Shown here piece by piece: positions 18,125 through 29,067 of a stretch of DNA of 64,000 nucleotides (within the stretch, counting starts at the first letter, position 1; every line of letters starts with the position of its first letter). The position numbers and the translations under genes were made by a program. Under the pieces are notes generated by a model that did no database searches, was not told where the DNA came from, and saw only the letters and a program-made list of their open reading frames with translations. Source of the stretch: Prevotella sp. (GTDB lineage: Bacteria; Bacteroidota; Bacteroidia; Bacteroidales; Bacteroidaceae); the NCBI GenBank assembly GCA_022641735.1, contig JALCDQ010000008.1, positions 31,682-95,681 on the forward strand, written 5' to 3'.

Positions 18125-20596
18125 TCAGCGCTTGAATTCCAACTTATAGGACTTGCCCTTAACGGTCTTCAGTGTTCTCGTTGCATTTTTATATCTCACT
18201 ATGCAAGGGCCTCCTGAGCCTGAAAGGATGGTCACTTTCACGATGCCGGAATGCTGAAAGTCCCATGAAATGCCGACAGTGAAGTTGCCCCTTGCCCTCA
18301 ATCCCTTCACGTTTCCTTCACTCCAAGCGTCCGGAAGAGCAGGCAATAGGTGGATAAAGCCCATGTTGCTTTGCAGTAACATCTCGTTCATACCTGACAA
18401 TCCACCGAAGTTCCCATCGATTTGAAATGGCGGATGGCTATCCCAAAGGTTATATAACGTACTCGTACTGAGCAGGTTTTGCAATAGTTGATAGGCATGA
18501 TTGCCCTCGAAAAGATGAGCCCATAGGTTCAATTTCCATCCCATACTCCAACCTGTAGAATAGTCTCCACGATGCTCAAGCACAATTTTGGCCGCTTTGG
18601 CAAGCGCTGGAGTGGTGATAGGAGATATCGTGTTGCCCGGAAAAAGGCCCAGGAGATGATTCGTGTGACGGTGATTATCTTTCGGATTATCAATGTCTTT
18701 CGACCATTCCATCAGTTGTCCATAGCGTCCGATTTCATAGGGAGCAAGATGAGTGAGCACATTCTGCCATTCTTTCCGCTCTTTTTCATCGATGTTGAGG
18801 GCCTCGGAGGCCTTGATAGCATCCGTTAATAACTGGCGTGCAACGGCATTTGCAAAGGTAGAACCTTTATCTATAGGCCCATGTTCAGGAGAAGTTGAAG
18901 GCGTGGCAGTATAGATTCCGTTAGGTTGAAGCCACAGATAATCAGCCACAAAGTCAGCGCTCTCCTTCAAAAGAGGATAACCCTCGTTGGCAAGGAATGA
19001 CTTATCGCGCGTGAAATCGTAATAATCCCACAGGTGAGTAGCTAACCATGGCCCATTGATAGCTGCTAAGTTCCATGCCATACTGCTGCTTTTCATGGGG
19101 GCAGTAAACCCGAATGGATTGCTGGAGTTATTGGTTGTCCACCCTCGAGCATGATAAAGTCGCTGAGCAGTGACCTTTCCGGGCTTCTTCAACATTTGCA
19201 GATAGCGCACGAAAGGATGGAAGCATTCCGCCAAATTGGCAGTACATACCGGCCAATAATTCATTTGTATATTGATGTTATTATGGTAGTCGCAGTTCCA
19301 TGCGCCCTTGATGTTCTTGCTCCACATTCCCTGCAAGTTCGACGGTAGACTTTCTCCACGCGAAGAGGCAATCATCAGATACCTAACAAACTGATAATAA
19401 AGCACTTCCAGATAGCTGTCCTTTCCGCCGTCCTGATAGTCATTCAACCGCTTTTCAGTAGTTCTTTCCTCCATTTTCTCTTGTGGGTTGAGGCTCAAAG
19501 TGACACGGTCGAAGAGTTGATGATAGTCTTTCTCATGCCTTTGCAACAACTGCTCATATTCCCATTTGTCAGCCTTTGCCATTCTGTCTGTCGCTATCTT
19601 CGCACCATCTTGCCCATAATAGGTCTTAGGGTCGTTGAAATCAGGGTTGGTATTGATAGTATAATCGGTTGCTGCTGTCAAATAAAAGTCGACGACATCC
19701 GCATTCTTTACGATGATTTTATTGTCAATTATCTCAACATTTCCACCTTGATTTCTCACCTTCAAACGATAAGCATAACCGAGCCCATTGTTCTTTAGCG
19801 AGGCTTGATATAGCAAACCGTCAGGCTCAACCTGATAGTTGCCTATAGAGCGAGGATTCGGCAGATAACTCCACACTAAATTTTGTTTGCCCGAATGGTC
19901 AGCTTCATACCTTATTATATATACTTGGTCGGGATAAGAAACAAAGTAACTGCGTTTGTAATGCACGCCATCATACTCGAAACTCACGGTGCTCAGCGCA
20001 TCATCCACTGACAGAGCGCGCTGGAAATCATGGCATTCCACATCTTTGATATCCGTTTGCACATAGGCTTCTCCCATCGTTGTATAACATCCGAAATGAG
20101 CAGAATCGAGGGGCTCACCGTCGAATGGGAACTTACCTTGAAAGTGATTGCGTGTCAGAGAGTCAGCTTTGAGGCTGTCACCCTCCAAAAAAGCCTGTCG
20201 AATCAGTGGCAGATAAGGCGCTGCATCGGGGTTCATCTGCCAATAGTCTTTTGCTCCCGTTGCCACATTCGGCCCTCCCATCCAAAGGCTTTTCTCATTC
20301 AAAACCATCTTGTCGAGGGCTGCCGATTGCAGCAACGACACGCCCAGATTACTGTTGCCGAGAGGGAAAGCATAGTTTTCCCACACTTTTGAGGGCTCAA
20401 CCTGCCGTTCCTTCTTTTGGCTACTCTTATTGGGACTGTAATCCACCTTTATCGCCGACTCGTCAACGCGTTGTGGAAGCGACAGGCTGACAGGCTTGTC
20501 AAACCAGATGCGAAGTGCTTTTTGCTGCGCTTTTGCAGGCATCAGAAGCCCTCCAAAAACAAAGACGAGAGCGAAGAGAATGGTTCTGTTTTTCAT
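18125..20596 (-). CDS. GH95 alpha-L-fucosidase-like
   Basis: 823 aa; WENYAFPLGNSNLG, NEKSLWMGGP, NINIQMNYWPVCTANLAE, DGNFGGLSGMNEML. Confidence 0.88.
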   Translation of the reverse strand: MKNRTILFALVFVFGGLLMPAKAQQKALRIWFDKPVSLSLPQRVDESAIKVDYSPNKSSQKKERQVEPSKVWENYAFPLGNSNLGVSLLQSAALDKMVLNEKSLWMGGPNVATGAKDYWQMNPDAAPYLPLIRQAFLEGDSLKADSLTRNHFQGKFPFDGEPLDSAHFGCYTTMGEAYVQTDIKDVECHDFQRALSVDDALSTVSFEYDGVHYKRSYFVSYPDQVYIIRYEADHSGKQNLVWSYLPNPRSIGNYQVEPDGLLYQASLKNNGLGYAYRLKVRNQGGNVEIIDNKIIVKNADVVDFYLTAATDYTINTNPDFNDPKTYYGQDGAKIATDRMAKADKWEYEQLLQRHEKDYHQLFDRVTLSLNPQEKMEERTTEKRLNDYQDGGKDSYLEVLYYQFVRYLMIASSRGESLPSNLQGMWSKNIKGAWNCDYHNNINIQMNYWPVCTANLAECFHPFVRYLQMLKKPGKVTAQRLYHARGWTTNNSSNPFGFTAPMKSSSMAWNLAAINGPWLATHLWDYYDFTRDKSFLANEGYPLLKESADFVADYLWLQPNGIYTATPSTSPEHGPIDKGSTFANAVARQLLTDAIKASEALNIDEKERKEWQNVLTHLAPYEIGRYGQLMEWSKDIDNPKDNHRHTNHLLGLFPGNTISPITTPALAKAAKIVLEHRGDYSTGWSMGWKLNLWAHLFEGNHAYQLLQNLLSTSTLYNLWDSHPPFQIDGNFGGLSGMNEMLLQSNMGFIHLLPALPDAWSEGNVKGLRARGNFTVGISWDFQHSGIVKVTILSGSGGPCIVRYKNATRTLKTVKGKSYKLEFKR

Positions 20597-20680
20597 TTCA
20601 AAGTATTTTCGTGAATATTGGTATTATTAAATAGGATAGCAAAAATCATGCCATAAGATGGCGGGAGTTTATCTTGTCAC

Positions 20681-21025
20681 TTATTTGCGGGCGTGACCTT
20701 GCTTTTTGAGGACGATTTCGATGTCCTGCAAAGTGATGAGAAAGCCCTTCTCAGTGCCTTCAAGCAGGGGTTGCATCTTGGTGATGAAAGCGCGCAGAGT
20801 TGCCTCTTCGTCAATCATTTCCACAATCATCGGGTGCTTGATATTGAGCTCCCAAAACTTGTTGGACCTCAGTTGACTGGTCTCTCCGAAGCCCATCACG
20901 CCATTGATGACTGTTGCGCCGTGAAGCCCGAATGCCTTGGCTTCGCGCGCAATGCATTCATAGAGCGACTCATGGTTTAACGTGTCGGTATTACTCAAAT
21001 AGAATCTAAGGATTTTTTGGCTCAT
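20681..21025 (-). CDS. DUF190 family protein
   Basis: ~114 aa; overlaps crcB; LYECIAREAKAFGLHGATVINGVMGFG typical of DUF190. Confidence 0.85.
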   Translation of the reverse strand: MSQKILRFYLSNTDTLNHESLYECIAREAKAFGLHGATVINGVMGFGETSQLRSNKFWELNIKHPMIVEMIDEEATLRAFITKMQPLLEGTEKGFLITLQDIEIVLKKQGHARK

Positions 21026-21405
21026 AGTGATAGGATTTTAGATAGTTGATTGCCTGCAAGAACGGCTATCAAGCCGACGAAAAGACTGCCGAAGACATAG
21101 AGGGAAAGATAGAAAAAGTTGCCGTCTTTCAAGAGAGAAGAACTCTCATTCATAAAGGTTGAGAAGGTGGTAAACCCTCCGCAGAAGCCTGTTGTGAGGA
21201 TGAGTTTGGTGGAAGGGCTCATCAATGAGCCTCCATAAGACATTCCCGAGAAGAGTCCGATGAGAAAACAACCGATGATATTGACGGCAAATGTTCCGAA
21301 AGGAAAACTCAGAAAGGTCCATGACTGGATGACTTTGGAGACCAGAAAGCGCGTGCCTCCTCCAAAGAAACTCCCTATGCCCACAATGAAAAAGTCTTTC
21401 AGCAT
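21022..21405 (-). CDS. crcB: CrcB/Fluc fluoride channel
   Basis: GGGTRFLVS, GTFAVNIIGCFLIG, GFCGGFTTFSTF. Start trimmed to 21405 because a promoter-like TTAACTTTG (minus) lies at about 21426-21434. Confidence 0.92.
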   Translation of the reverse strand: MLKDFFIVGIGSFFGGGTRFLVSKVIQSWTFLSFPFGTFAVNIIGCFLIGLFSGMSYGGSLMSPSTKLILTTGFCGGFTTFSTFMNESSSLLKDGNFFYLSLYVFGSLFVGLIAVLAGNQLSKILSL

Positions 21406-21507
21406 AATCTTTTTTGTTAGTGCTCGCAAAGTTAACCTTTATTTTCGAGATTTGCAAAAAAGGCTCTGTTAAATGCGCAGAATGACTGAAAAAACGCTCA
21501 GATATTT

Positions 21508-21536
21508 TTGCTTTTCAGATAAAAAATGTATCTTTG
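21508..21536 (+). promoter_or_regulatory. Promoter of lipoprotein gene
   Basis: TTG 21508-21510, N18, TATCTTTG 21529-21536. Confidence 0.6.
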
Positions 21537-21557
21537 CGCTTAGGAATATCTTTGCCG

Positions 21558-22121
21558 ATGAAAAAATACATTATTCTTATCATCATAGCAGCGCTCACCC
21601 TAGCGGGCTTGAGCAGTTGCCATAACCAGAAAAACAAAACAAACAACATGGAAAATCTTTCATGGGAGGACCAGTTGAAAACACAACTGCCACTCCTCGG
21701 ACATCGTAACTGGATAGTAATCACCGACATGGCTTACCCCTTGCAGTCGGCTCCGGGCATCCAGACCCTTTATGCAAAGGATGACTTTGCGAGTGTTTTG
21801 ACCAAAGTGAAGGAGGAAATCGACTCGATGCCGCATATCTTTGCGCATGTATATCATGACAAGGAGATGGACGTGCTGACGGATTCTCTCGCTCCGGGCA
21901 TCGATAAAGTGAAGGCTGCCATCACTCATCTTTACGGCGAAAGGGCTCAAAGCATGGTGCACGAAGATATCATTCGCAAGCTGGACACGGCTAGTTCGCT
22001 CTATAAGGTGGTGATTATCAAAACACCTTTGACGATTCCTTATACGAGCGTATTTCTCGAATTGGATTGCAAATATTGGGATGCAAAGCGGCAGGCAGAG
22101 TTGGATAAACTCATGAAGTGA
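21558..22121 (+). CDS. Lipoprotein, possibly RbsD/FucU-like
   Basis: Lipobox LAGLSSCH; LPLLGHRNWIVITDMAYPLQSAPGIQTL resembles RbsD/FucU N-terminus. ORF start 21534 lies within the promoter, so ATG 21558 is used. Confidence 0.55.
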   Translation: MKKYIILIIIAALTLAGLSSCHNQKNKTNNMENLSWEDQLKTQLPLLGHRNWIVITDMAYPLQSAPGIQTLYAKDDFASVLTKVKEEIDSMPHIFAHVYHDKEMDVLTDSLAPGIDKVKAAITHLYGERAQSMVHEDIIRKLDTASSLYKVVIIKTPLTIPYTSVFLELDCKYWDAKRQAELDKLMK

Positions 22122-22200
22122 AGTCTTGGATTCCATGGTGAATGCTCTTTTTGACCTTCCGAAATGACTTTTTGCGAAATGCTTGATAATCAGGGGTTTC

Positions 22201-22329
22201 GCAAAAGATTATCTTTTGGGGAATTAGGAACATTGCCTTGATTTGTAAACAATAGCCTTTTACCCTGTAAACAATGGCTTTTTACATTGTAAGTAACGAC
22301 CTTTTACAGGGTAAACAACTATCTTTTAC
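22201..22329. repeat. 22-bp-period dyad array C (6 periods, 4 strong units)
   Basis: 22201 GCAAAAGATTATCTTTTGG; 22245 GTAAACAATAGCCTTTTAC; 22267 GTAAACAATGGCTTTTTAC; 22289 GTAAGTAACGACCTTTTAC; 22311 GTAAACAACTATCTTTTAC. Confidence 0.9.
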
Positions 22330-22427
22330 AATTCCATTAATTATCTATCGAAAAACAGAGGATATTTCTTTGGTTTTTGAGAGGTCATCTCCTTTCGCAG
22401 CAAAAACCGAAAAATCTCCCCTTTTCC

Positions 22428-22458
22428 TTGTTTTTCTCTTTGAAAAAATGTATCTTTG
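22428..22458 (+). promoter_or_regulatory. Promoter of GH13 gene
   Basis: TTG 22428-22430, N20, TATCTTTG 22451-22458. Confidence 0.65.
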
Positions 22459-22486
22459 CAACTGATAATCTTTTAAATATCATGAT

Positions 22487-24220
22487 ATGCTTAAAAATCT
22501 AAAGACTCCCATTTTATTGCTTTTTCTGATGATGACAATGCCCTCGATGGCCCAAGAAAACAAAGGACCGCAATGGTTGAACAATGCCATATTCTATCAG
22601 ATTTACCCTTCTTCTTTCATGGATAGCGATGGCAACGGCATCGGCGACTTGCCGGGCATCACCTCAAAGCTCGATTATTTGCAGTCTTTGGGCGTCAATG
22701 CCATTTGGTTGAATCCTGTTTTTGAGTCCGGATGGTTTGATGGTGGCTATGATGTCATCGATTATTATAAGGTGGATCCCCGTTTTGGAACGAATACCGA
22801 CTTGGTGAATCTGGTGAAGGAAGCTCACAAACGGGGTATCAAAGTGTGCCTGGATTTAGTGGCTGGGCATACCTCCGTGAAGTGTCCTTGGTTTCAACAG
22901 TCAGCTCAAAAGGATGCGAATGGACGCTATAGCGATTATTATATTTGGACCGACAGTATCTCGCCACAAGAGCAACAGCTGATAGCAGAGCGCCATCAAA
23001 GTGCTGACCCTGCTTCTGACGGCCGTGGCCATTATGTGGAAAGCAATGCTCCGAGGGCGAAATATTACTTGAAAAATTATTACGAATGTCAACCTGCGCT
23101 CAATTATGGATATGCTCATCCCGACCCTAAGCATGCTTGGGAGCAATCAGTTGATGCTCCCGGACCTCAAGCGGTACGGCGGGAGATGCGCAACGTGATG
23201 GCCTTTTGGTTTAATAAAGGTATCGATGGATTCCGCGTGGACATGGCGGCTTCGTTGGTAAAAAACGACAAAGACGGCACCGAAATCAAGAAATTATGGA
23301 AGGAAATGCGGGAGTGGAAGGATAAAAACTATCCTGAATGTGTTTTCATTTCAGAGTGGGGACATCCCGAATTGGCGATTCCTGCAGGCTTCAACATCGA
23401 CTTCATGCTCCATTTCAACGTCCCTGGATACCCATCTTTGTTCTTCGATAAAGGCACTTTGTATGGGGAAAGGCACAAGTTCAGCCACTGCTATTTCAAT
23501 AAAAGCGGAGAAGGACAAATCTCGGAATTCATAGATAACTTCACGCAAAATTATGACCGCATCCGCACGATGGGATATATAGCCCTGCCAACGGCAAATC
23601 ATGACTTTGCGCGCCCTAATGTAGGCACTCGCAATACGTTAGAGCAGCTGAAGGTGGCGATGACTTTCTTCCTCACCATGCCGGGCATTCCATTCATCTA
23701 TTATGGAGATGAAATCGGTATGAAATATATTGAAAGCGCGCCGAATAAAGAAGGTTCAAAGAAAAGAGCAGGCACTCGCACGCCGATGCAATGGACTTCC
23801 GGTCCTACTGCTGGTTTCTCTTCATGTGCTCCCAGTCAGCTTTATCTGCCTATAGATACTGAAAATGGACGAATCACTGTGGCTTCCGAAGCGAAAGACC
23901 ATAATTCAATGCTCAACTATGTGCGTTCGCTGTTGCGCCTTCGCCATACTTCCGAGGCTCTCAACAATGATGGCGGATGGGAGTTAGTGAGTAAAGTCAG
24001 CCAGCCTTATCCTATGATTTACAAGCGTACCGATGGAAAAGATGTTTACATTATAGCTCTTAATCCCTCCGAAAATAAGGTCAAAGCGACGATAGCTTCT
24101 CAAGGTGGAAAGGCTGTAGTGGCATCCATGAGCGGGAAAGCAAAATATAAACTAAGTGCTCAAAGTGATTTTGTGGAGATGGATAAGTTCTCGGCAGCAG
24201 TGTTTCACATCATCCGATAA
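22487..24220 (+). CDS. GH13 alpha-amylase family glycosidase, secreted
   Basis: IFYQIYPSSFMDSDGNGIGDLPGI, DLVAGHTS, GIDGFRVDMAASL, FISEWG, TANHDFARP. Confidence 0.93.
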   Translation: MLKNLKTPILLLFLMMTMPSMAQENKGPQWLNNAIFYQIYPSSFMDSDGNGIGDLPGITSKLDYLQSLGVNAIWLNPVFESGWFDGGYDVIDYYKVDPRFGTNTDLVNLVKEAHKRGIKVCLDLVAGHTSVKCPWFQQSAQKDANGRYSDYYIWTDSISPQEQQLIAERHQSADPASDGRGHYVESNAPRAKYYLKNYYECQPALNYGYAHPDPKHAWEQSVDAPGPQAVRREMRNVMAFWFNKGIDGFRVDMAASLVKNDKDGTEIKKLWKEMREWKDKNYPECVFISEWGHPELAIPAGFNIDFMLHFNVPGYPSLFFDKGTLYGERHKFSHCYFNKSGEGQISEFIDNFTQNYDRIRTMGYIALPTANHDFARPNVGTRNTLEQLKVAMTFFLTMPGIPFIYYGDEIGMKYIESAPNKEGSKKRAGTRTPMQWTSGPTAGFSSCAPSQLYLPIDTENGRITVASEAKDHNSMLNYVRSLLRLRHTSEALNNDGGWELVSKVSQPYPMIYKRTDGKDVYIIALNPSENKVKATIASQGGKAVVASMSGKAKYKLSAQSDFVEMDKFSAAVFHIIR

Positions 24221-24416
24221 GGAGGCGGGAAATAGCAACCTGACAGGAAAATGTAATTATTTTTGCCAAAAAAGGATAATATTTCCCTGTTTTTTCTTTT
24301 TTCCCATATTAATAATGTATCTTTGTGGGCGTTTTCAAAAAGAACGACTGCGAGGTCATTCTTTTAGAATGCAATTTTTAGATGTTAGTCAAAACAATAA
24401 AGTTAAATTTTTTTAG

Positions 24417-26768
24417 ATGAACGTAATTACGAAAACAGTTCAATTGCCAGATGGCAGAACCATCTCAATTGAGACCGGAAAGGTTGCAAAACAGGCCGAT
24501 GGTGCTGCTGTCCTAAGATTGGGCAACACCGTGCTTTTAGCAACTGTTTGTGCAGCTAAAGAGGCAGTTCCGGGTACAGATTTTATGCCTTTGCAAGTAG
24601 ATTATCGCGAGCAGTACAGTGCTGCCGGCCATTTCCCAGGCGGTTTTACCAAACGTGAAGGCAAAGCAAGTGACGAGGAAATTCTTACATCACGCCTTAT
24701 CGACCGTGCTCTTCGTCCTCTCTTCCCTGCAGATTATCACTGTGAGGTTTATGTGCAAGTGATGTTGCTTTCAGCAGATGGTGTCGATCAGCCGGATGCG
24801 TTGGCAGGTTTTGCTGCTTCAGCAGCCATGGCTTGTTCTGATATTCCTTTCGATTATACCATTTCAGAAGTGCGTGTTGCTCGTATCAATGGCGAGTATG
24901 TCGTGAATCCAACATTCCAACAGATGGCTGATGCCGATATGGATATCATGGTGGGTGCCACAAAAGACAACATCATGATGGTGGAAGGCGAGATGAAAGA
25001 GGTTTCTGAACAGGACTTGATTGGTGCTTTGAAGGCAGCACATGAGGCTATCAAGCCGATGTGTTTACTGCAAGAGGACCTCGAAAAAGAACTGGGTACT
25101 GACAAGAAGCGCGAATATAACGACGAGACCAATGATGAGGACCTTCGTCAGCAGATAAAAGACGAGCTCTATAAGCCTGCTTATGATGTCAATCATCAGG
25201 CTCTTGAGAAGCATGCACGTCAAGATGCTTTCGATAAGTTGTTGGCTGATTTCCTCGAGAAATATGATGCTGCACATACCGAACTCTCAGAAGAAGAGAT
25301 TGCTGAAAAGCATGAAGAGGCTACCCGTTACTATAATGACGTGATGCGTGATGCTATGCGTCGTTGCATATTGGATGAAGGTCTGCGTCTTGATGGACGT
25401 GCAACTACGGAGATTCGCCCTATCTGGTGCGAGGTTTCTCCTCTTCCAATGCCTCACGGAAGTGCAATTTTCCAGCGTGGTGAGACGATGAGTCTCTCTA
25501 CTTGTACATTGGGTACAAAACTTGATGAGAAGATGATTGATGGTGCTCTGGTAAAGGGTTACCAGCGTTTCCTCCTTCATTATAACTTCCCTCCATTCTC
25601 AACAGGTGAGGCTAAGGCACAGCGTGGCGTTGGTCGTCGTGAGATTGGACATGGTCATTTGGCATGGCGTGCCTTGAAAGACCAGATTCCTGCAGACTAT
25701 CCTTACACTGTTCGTTTGGTAAGTCAGATATTGGAATCTAATGGTTCTTCCTCTATGGCAACTGTTTGCGCTGGTACTCTTGCCCTTATGGATGCAGGTG
25801 TTCCAATGAAGAAACCGGTTTCCGGTATTGCCATGGGCTTGATTAAGAACCCTGGAGAAGATAAGTTTGCCATCTTGAGTGATATCCTTGGCGATGAGGA
25901 TCACTTAGGCGATATGGACTTCAAGACCACAGGTACGAAGGACGGACTGACCGCTACACAGATGGATATCAAGTGTGATGGTCTTTCATTCGAGATTCTT
26001 GAGCAGGCTCTCATGCAGGCTAAGGCTGGCCGTGAGCATATCATGGGCAAGATGATGGAGACTATTTCTGAGCCTCGCGCTGAGTTGAAACCACAGGTTC
26101 CACGTATTGAAGCCTTTGAGATTCCTAAGGAATTCATCGGTGCTGTCATCGGGCCGGGTGGAAAAATCATTCAGCAGATGCAGCAGGATACGGGTGCTAC
26201 TATCACGATTGATGAGGCTGATGGAGTTGGCAAGATTCAGGTTTCAGCCCCAAATAAGGATAGCATCGATGCAGCCATTGCTAAAATCAAGGGTATCGTA
26301 GCAGTTCCAGAGGTCGGTGAGGTGTATGAAGGTACCGTAAAGAGCATCATGCCTTATGGTTGTTTTGTAGAAATTCTCCCTGGAAAAGAAGGTTTGCTCC
26401 ATATCAGTGAAATCGATTGGAAGCGTCTGGAGACAGTGGAAGAAGCCGGAATCAAAGAAGGTGACAAGATATCAGTGAAGCTTCTTGAGATAGATCCTAA
26501 GACTGGAAAATACAAGTTGTCACATCGTGCTCTGCTTCCAAAGCCGGAAGGCTATGTAGAGCGTGAGCGTCGTCCTCGTCGTGAAGGTGGTGAGCGTCGT
26601 TATAACAATAATGACCGCCGCAACAATGACCGTCGGGATAATCGTCAACCACGTCGTTATGAGCATAATGATGAGCAAAATCGTCGTGATGAATATCATG
26701 ATTCCATGGCAGATAAAGAGCCTAAGGACTTCAGCGATACACTCGATCACAATGATGATGTAGAGTAA
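24417..26768 (+). CDS. pnp: Polyribonucleotide nucleotidyltransferase (PNPase)
   Basis: [30 protein letters not shown] domain [18 protein letters not shown]1 domain [19 protein letters not shown]; Arg/Asn/Asp-rich C-terminal tail. Confidence 0.97.
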   Translation: MNVITKTVQLPDGRTISIETGKVAKQADGAAVLRLGNTVLLATVCAAKEAVPGTDFMPLQVDYREQYSAAGHFPGGFTKREGKASDEEILTSRLIDRALRPLFPADYHCEVYVQVMLLSADGVDQPDALAGFAASAAMACSDIPFDYTISEVRVARINGEYVVNPTFQQMADADMDIMVGATKDNIMMVEGEMKEVSEQDLIGALKAAHEAIKPMCLLQEDLEKELGTDKKREYNDETNDEDLRQQIKDELYKPAYDVNHQALEKHARQDAFDKLLADFLEKYDAAHTELSEEEIAEKHEEATRYYNDVMRDAMRRCILDEGLRLDGRATTEIRPIWCEVSPLPMPHGSAIFQRGETMSLSTCTLGTKLDEKMIDGALVKGYQRFLLHYNFPPFSTGEAKAQRGVGRREIGHGHLAWRALKDQIPADYPYTVRLVSQILESNGSSSMATVCAGTLALMDAGVPMKKPVSGIAMGLIKNPGEDKFAILSDILGDEDHLGDMDFKTTGTKDGLTATQMDIKCDGLSFEILEQALMQAKAGREHIMGKMMETISEPRAELKPQVPRIEAFEIPKEFIGAVIGPGGKIIQQMQQDTGATITIDEADGVGKIQVSAPNKDSIDAAIAKIKGIVAVPEVGEVYEGTVKSIMPYGCFVEILPGKEGLLHISEIDWKRLETVEEAGIKEGDKISVKLLEIDPKTGKYKLSHRALLPKPEGYVERERRPRREGGERRYNNNDRRNNDRRDNRQPRRYEHNDEQNRRDEYHDSMADKEPKDFSDTLDHNDDVE

Positions 26769-26785
26769 TCACACCTTATTATAAT

Positions 26786-26832
26786 AAAATACCCCCCGCA
26801 CTCAGTATCGAATGTGGGGGGTATTTGTTTTT
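26786..26832. terminator. Strong bidirectional terminator between convergent pnp and GH29
   Basis: AAAATACCCCCCGCA...TGTGGGGGGTATTTGTTTTT. Confidence 0.85.
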
Positions 26833-26837
26833 AGATT

Positions 26838-28205
26838 CTATTTGGAAAACTCTAAAGCGAAAGATTGATTCTTCATTCCTTGTGGCAGGGTGACGGTCAC
26901 TTGGTCTCCTTGTTTCTTTGTTTTCAGGTTTTTACCCGTACTTAAGAGTTTTACATTGCCTTTTGGCAGGTTGCCTGTCCATGAGATAGTGCTTGGCAAG
27001 GTGTCACCTTCTTTGAGCATATAAATGGCGTAAAGGTGTTTTCCATCTTTGTTGGCAGTAAACCAAACATTGCCATCATGGTATTCCTTGGCATTGGTGG
27101 TGTTATATATAGCCGTTCCATTGGTTTTCAACCATTTGCCGATAGCCTCAAGACGAGTTACTGCTTCAGGTTGGATAAGTCCTTCTGGAGTAGGACCAAC
27201 GCCCAAAACAAGGTTTCCACCCTTAGCAACAATCTCGATTAAGATGTTTATCACCTTATCTGCACTCTTCCATGTAGGACGTGGAACCCATCCCCAATCG
27301 TTAGTGAGAGTGATGCAACTCTCCCAAGGATAATTCAGCTGTGTTTCCAGAATGGTACGTTCTGGTGTCTGATAGTTCTCGTATGGGCCATGGATAGTAC
27401 GGTCCACCATAATCAAACCAGGTTGATTATGGCGCGCCATCGTGGCTATTTTCGGCATGTCAATATCCTGATTATTCTCTTTGCAGACCCATCCGCCATC
27501 CAACCAAAGGATATCTACGTTGCCATAACGTGAGAGAATTTCATCCATTTGATTATACACGAATGTCTTGAATGCATTCCATCTCCATGGCCATTTTTTG
27601 ATATCATAATTCACATTACGGCCGTTTTTGGTTGGATACACATCCCACCAGTAATCTTGGCTATGCCAATCGGGTTTTGAGAAGTATTCGCCAATCATGA
27701 AATTCTTATCCCGAAAGGCCTGAAGCACATATTTCAGAACATCCCGTTTGGGGTTATCCTTGAAGGCATGATGGGCTATGGAATAGTCGGTATATTTAGA
27801 ATCAAACATGCAGAAGCCATCGTGATGCTTGGTGGTGAATATCATGTATTTCATTCCTGCATCCTGCATCACCTGCGCCCATTGGTTAGGGTTGAACTTC
27901 GTGGGGTTGAATTTGTCAGCAAGACCCCAATACCAGTTCTTATATTGCTGATAAGTCATGGTGGTATCGCGCGTTACCCAGTCTTCATCGCATATTGCCC
28001 ATGACTCTACCATGCCAGGAACAGAATAGACACCCCAATGCATCAGGACTCCGAATTTCAAGTCCTGCCAATGCTTGAGTTTGTTGACTACTTGCTGGTC
28101 AGTAGGCCATTCATAGGTCTTCGACCGCTGATAAACATCTCCTTGGCTATATGCCGTCAGGGCACAAAACGATAAAGCCAAACATACAATAATGGATTTC
28201 CTCAT
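26838..28205 (-). CDS. GH29 alpha-L-fucosidase
   Basis: KFGVLMHWGVYS, TTKHHDGFCMFDSKYTDYSI, VDILWLDGGWV; signal peptide. Confidence 0.92.
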   Translation of the reverse strand: MRKSIIVCLALSFCALTAYSQGDVYQRSKTYEWPTDQQVVNKLKHWQDLKFGVLMHWGVYSVPGMVESWAICDEDWVTRDTTMTYQQYKNWYWGLADKFNPTKFNPNQWAQVMQDAGMKYMIFTTKHHDGFCMFDSKYTDYSIAHHAFKDNPKRDVLKYVLQAFRDKNFMIGEYFSKPDWHSQDYWWDVYPTKNGRNVNYDIKKWPWRWNAFKTFVYNQMDEILSRYGNVDILWLDGGWVCKENNQDIDMPKIATMARHNQPGLIMVDRTIHGPYENYQTPERTILETQLNYPWESCITLTNDWGWVPRPTWKSADKVINILIEIVAKGGNLVLGVGPTPEGLIQPEAVTRLEAIGKWLKTNGTAIYNTTNAKEYHDGNVWFTANKDGKHLYAIYMLKEGDTLPSTISWTGNLPKGNVKLLSTGKNLKTKKQGDQVTVTLPQGMKNQSFALEFSK

Positions 28206-28247
28206 ATTGCTAATGATTTATTTTTTGTGGTAAAGATACAAATAATT

Positions 28248-28278
28248 TTGGATATATGCGTCAAATTCCTTAATTTTG
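28248..28278 (+). promoter_or_regulatory. Promoter of DUF1573-GH29-GH3 operon
   Basis: TTG 28248-28250, N20, TAATTTTG 28271-28278. Confidence 0.6.
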
Positions 28279-28299
28279 CAGAAAAATAAAACCTAACAA

Positions 28300-29055
28300 A
28301 TGAAAAGATTATTATTTCTATTGCTCTCTTTTACTTTCTGCATGGGTATTTCCGCTCAGAGTGAACCTACTTATTCTAAGACCTTCCAGTATGATAAGCG
28401 CATCCATGATTTTGGTACTATCCAAGAGAAAAAAGGCCGTGTAAGCCATGTTTTCACCTTTACGAATAAGGGAAATAAGCCTGTTGCTATCACGGAAGTG
28501 AATGCTTGGTGTGGTTGTACGACAACTAATTTCACCAAATCGGCCATCATGCCGGGGAAGACAGGCAAGGTTACCGTAACCTATAATCCGTTTTCTCGTC
28601 CTGGAAAGTTCAGTAAAGAGGTGGTGGTCTTGCTGAATGACGGCAAAGAATACACCCGCATTTGGGTGAAAGGAAATGTGATTGGTTATCTGCACCCTGT
28701 CACTGAAGACCATCCTTATTATTTTGGAGACGGTCTATATCTTGGTTATGAGGTGCTGCCTTTTGCCAGTTTGGAGGTTGGAGAGTCGTATACTTTCGAC
28801 CAGCGTATTGCAAATAATACTAATAAACCTATGACCGTGGTTTTCAAGCGAGTACCTGATAATCGGGTGTTGAAGATGCCTGACAAGATACAATTGAAAC
28901 CTATGGAGCGCACAACGTTCAAGGTGACCTATCGGACACCTAAAGTTTATCATCACAATCGCTACATATTGGTCTATCCGATAGTGAATGGAAAGAAAGA
29001 AAGACCTATCCGCGTGACCTTTTTTGGTGTTAAAGGACAGAAAATGACTTTATAA
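28300..29055 (+). CDS. DUF1573 domain protein, secreted
   Basis: HDFGTIQEKKGRVSHVFTFTNKGNKPVAITEVNAWCGCTTTNFTKSAIMPGKTGKVTVTYNP. Confidence 0.88.
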   Translation: MKRLLFLLLSFTFCMGISAQSEPTYSKTFQYDKRIHDFGTIQEKKGRVSHVFTFTNKGNKPVAITEVNAWCGCTTTNFTKSAIMPGKTGKVTVTYNPFSRPGKFSKEVVVLLNDGKEYTRIWVKGNVIGYLHPVTEDHPYYFGDGLYLGYEVLPFASLEVGESYTFDQRIANNTNKPMTVVFKRVPDNRVLKMPDKIQLKPMERTTFKVTYRTPKVYHHNRYILVYPIVNGKKERPIRVTFFGVKGQKMTL

Positions 29056-29067
29056 ATATTCAGAACT

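Noticed and set aside
21406-21480. Fluoride riboswitch upstream of crcB
   Set aside because: The leader between the promoter-like TTAACTTTG and the ATG is only about 20 nt and has no crcB-motif consensus.
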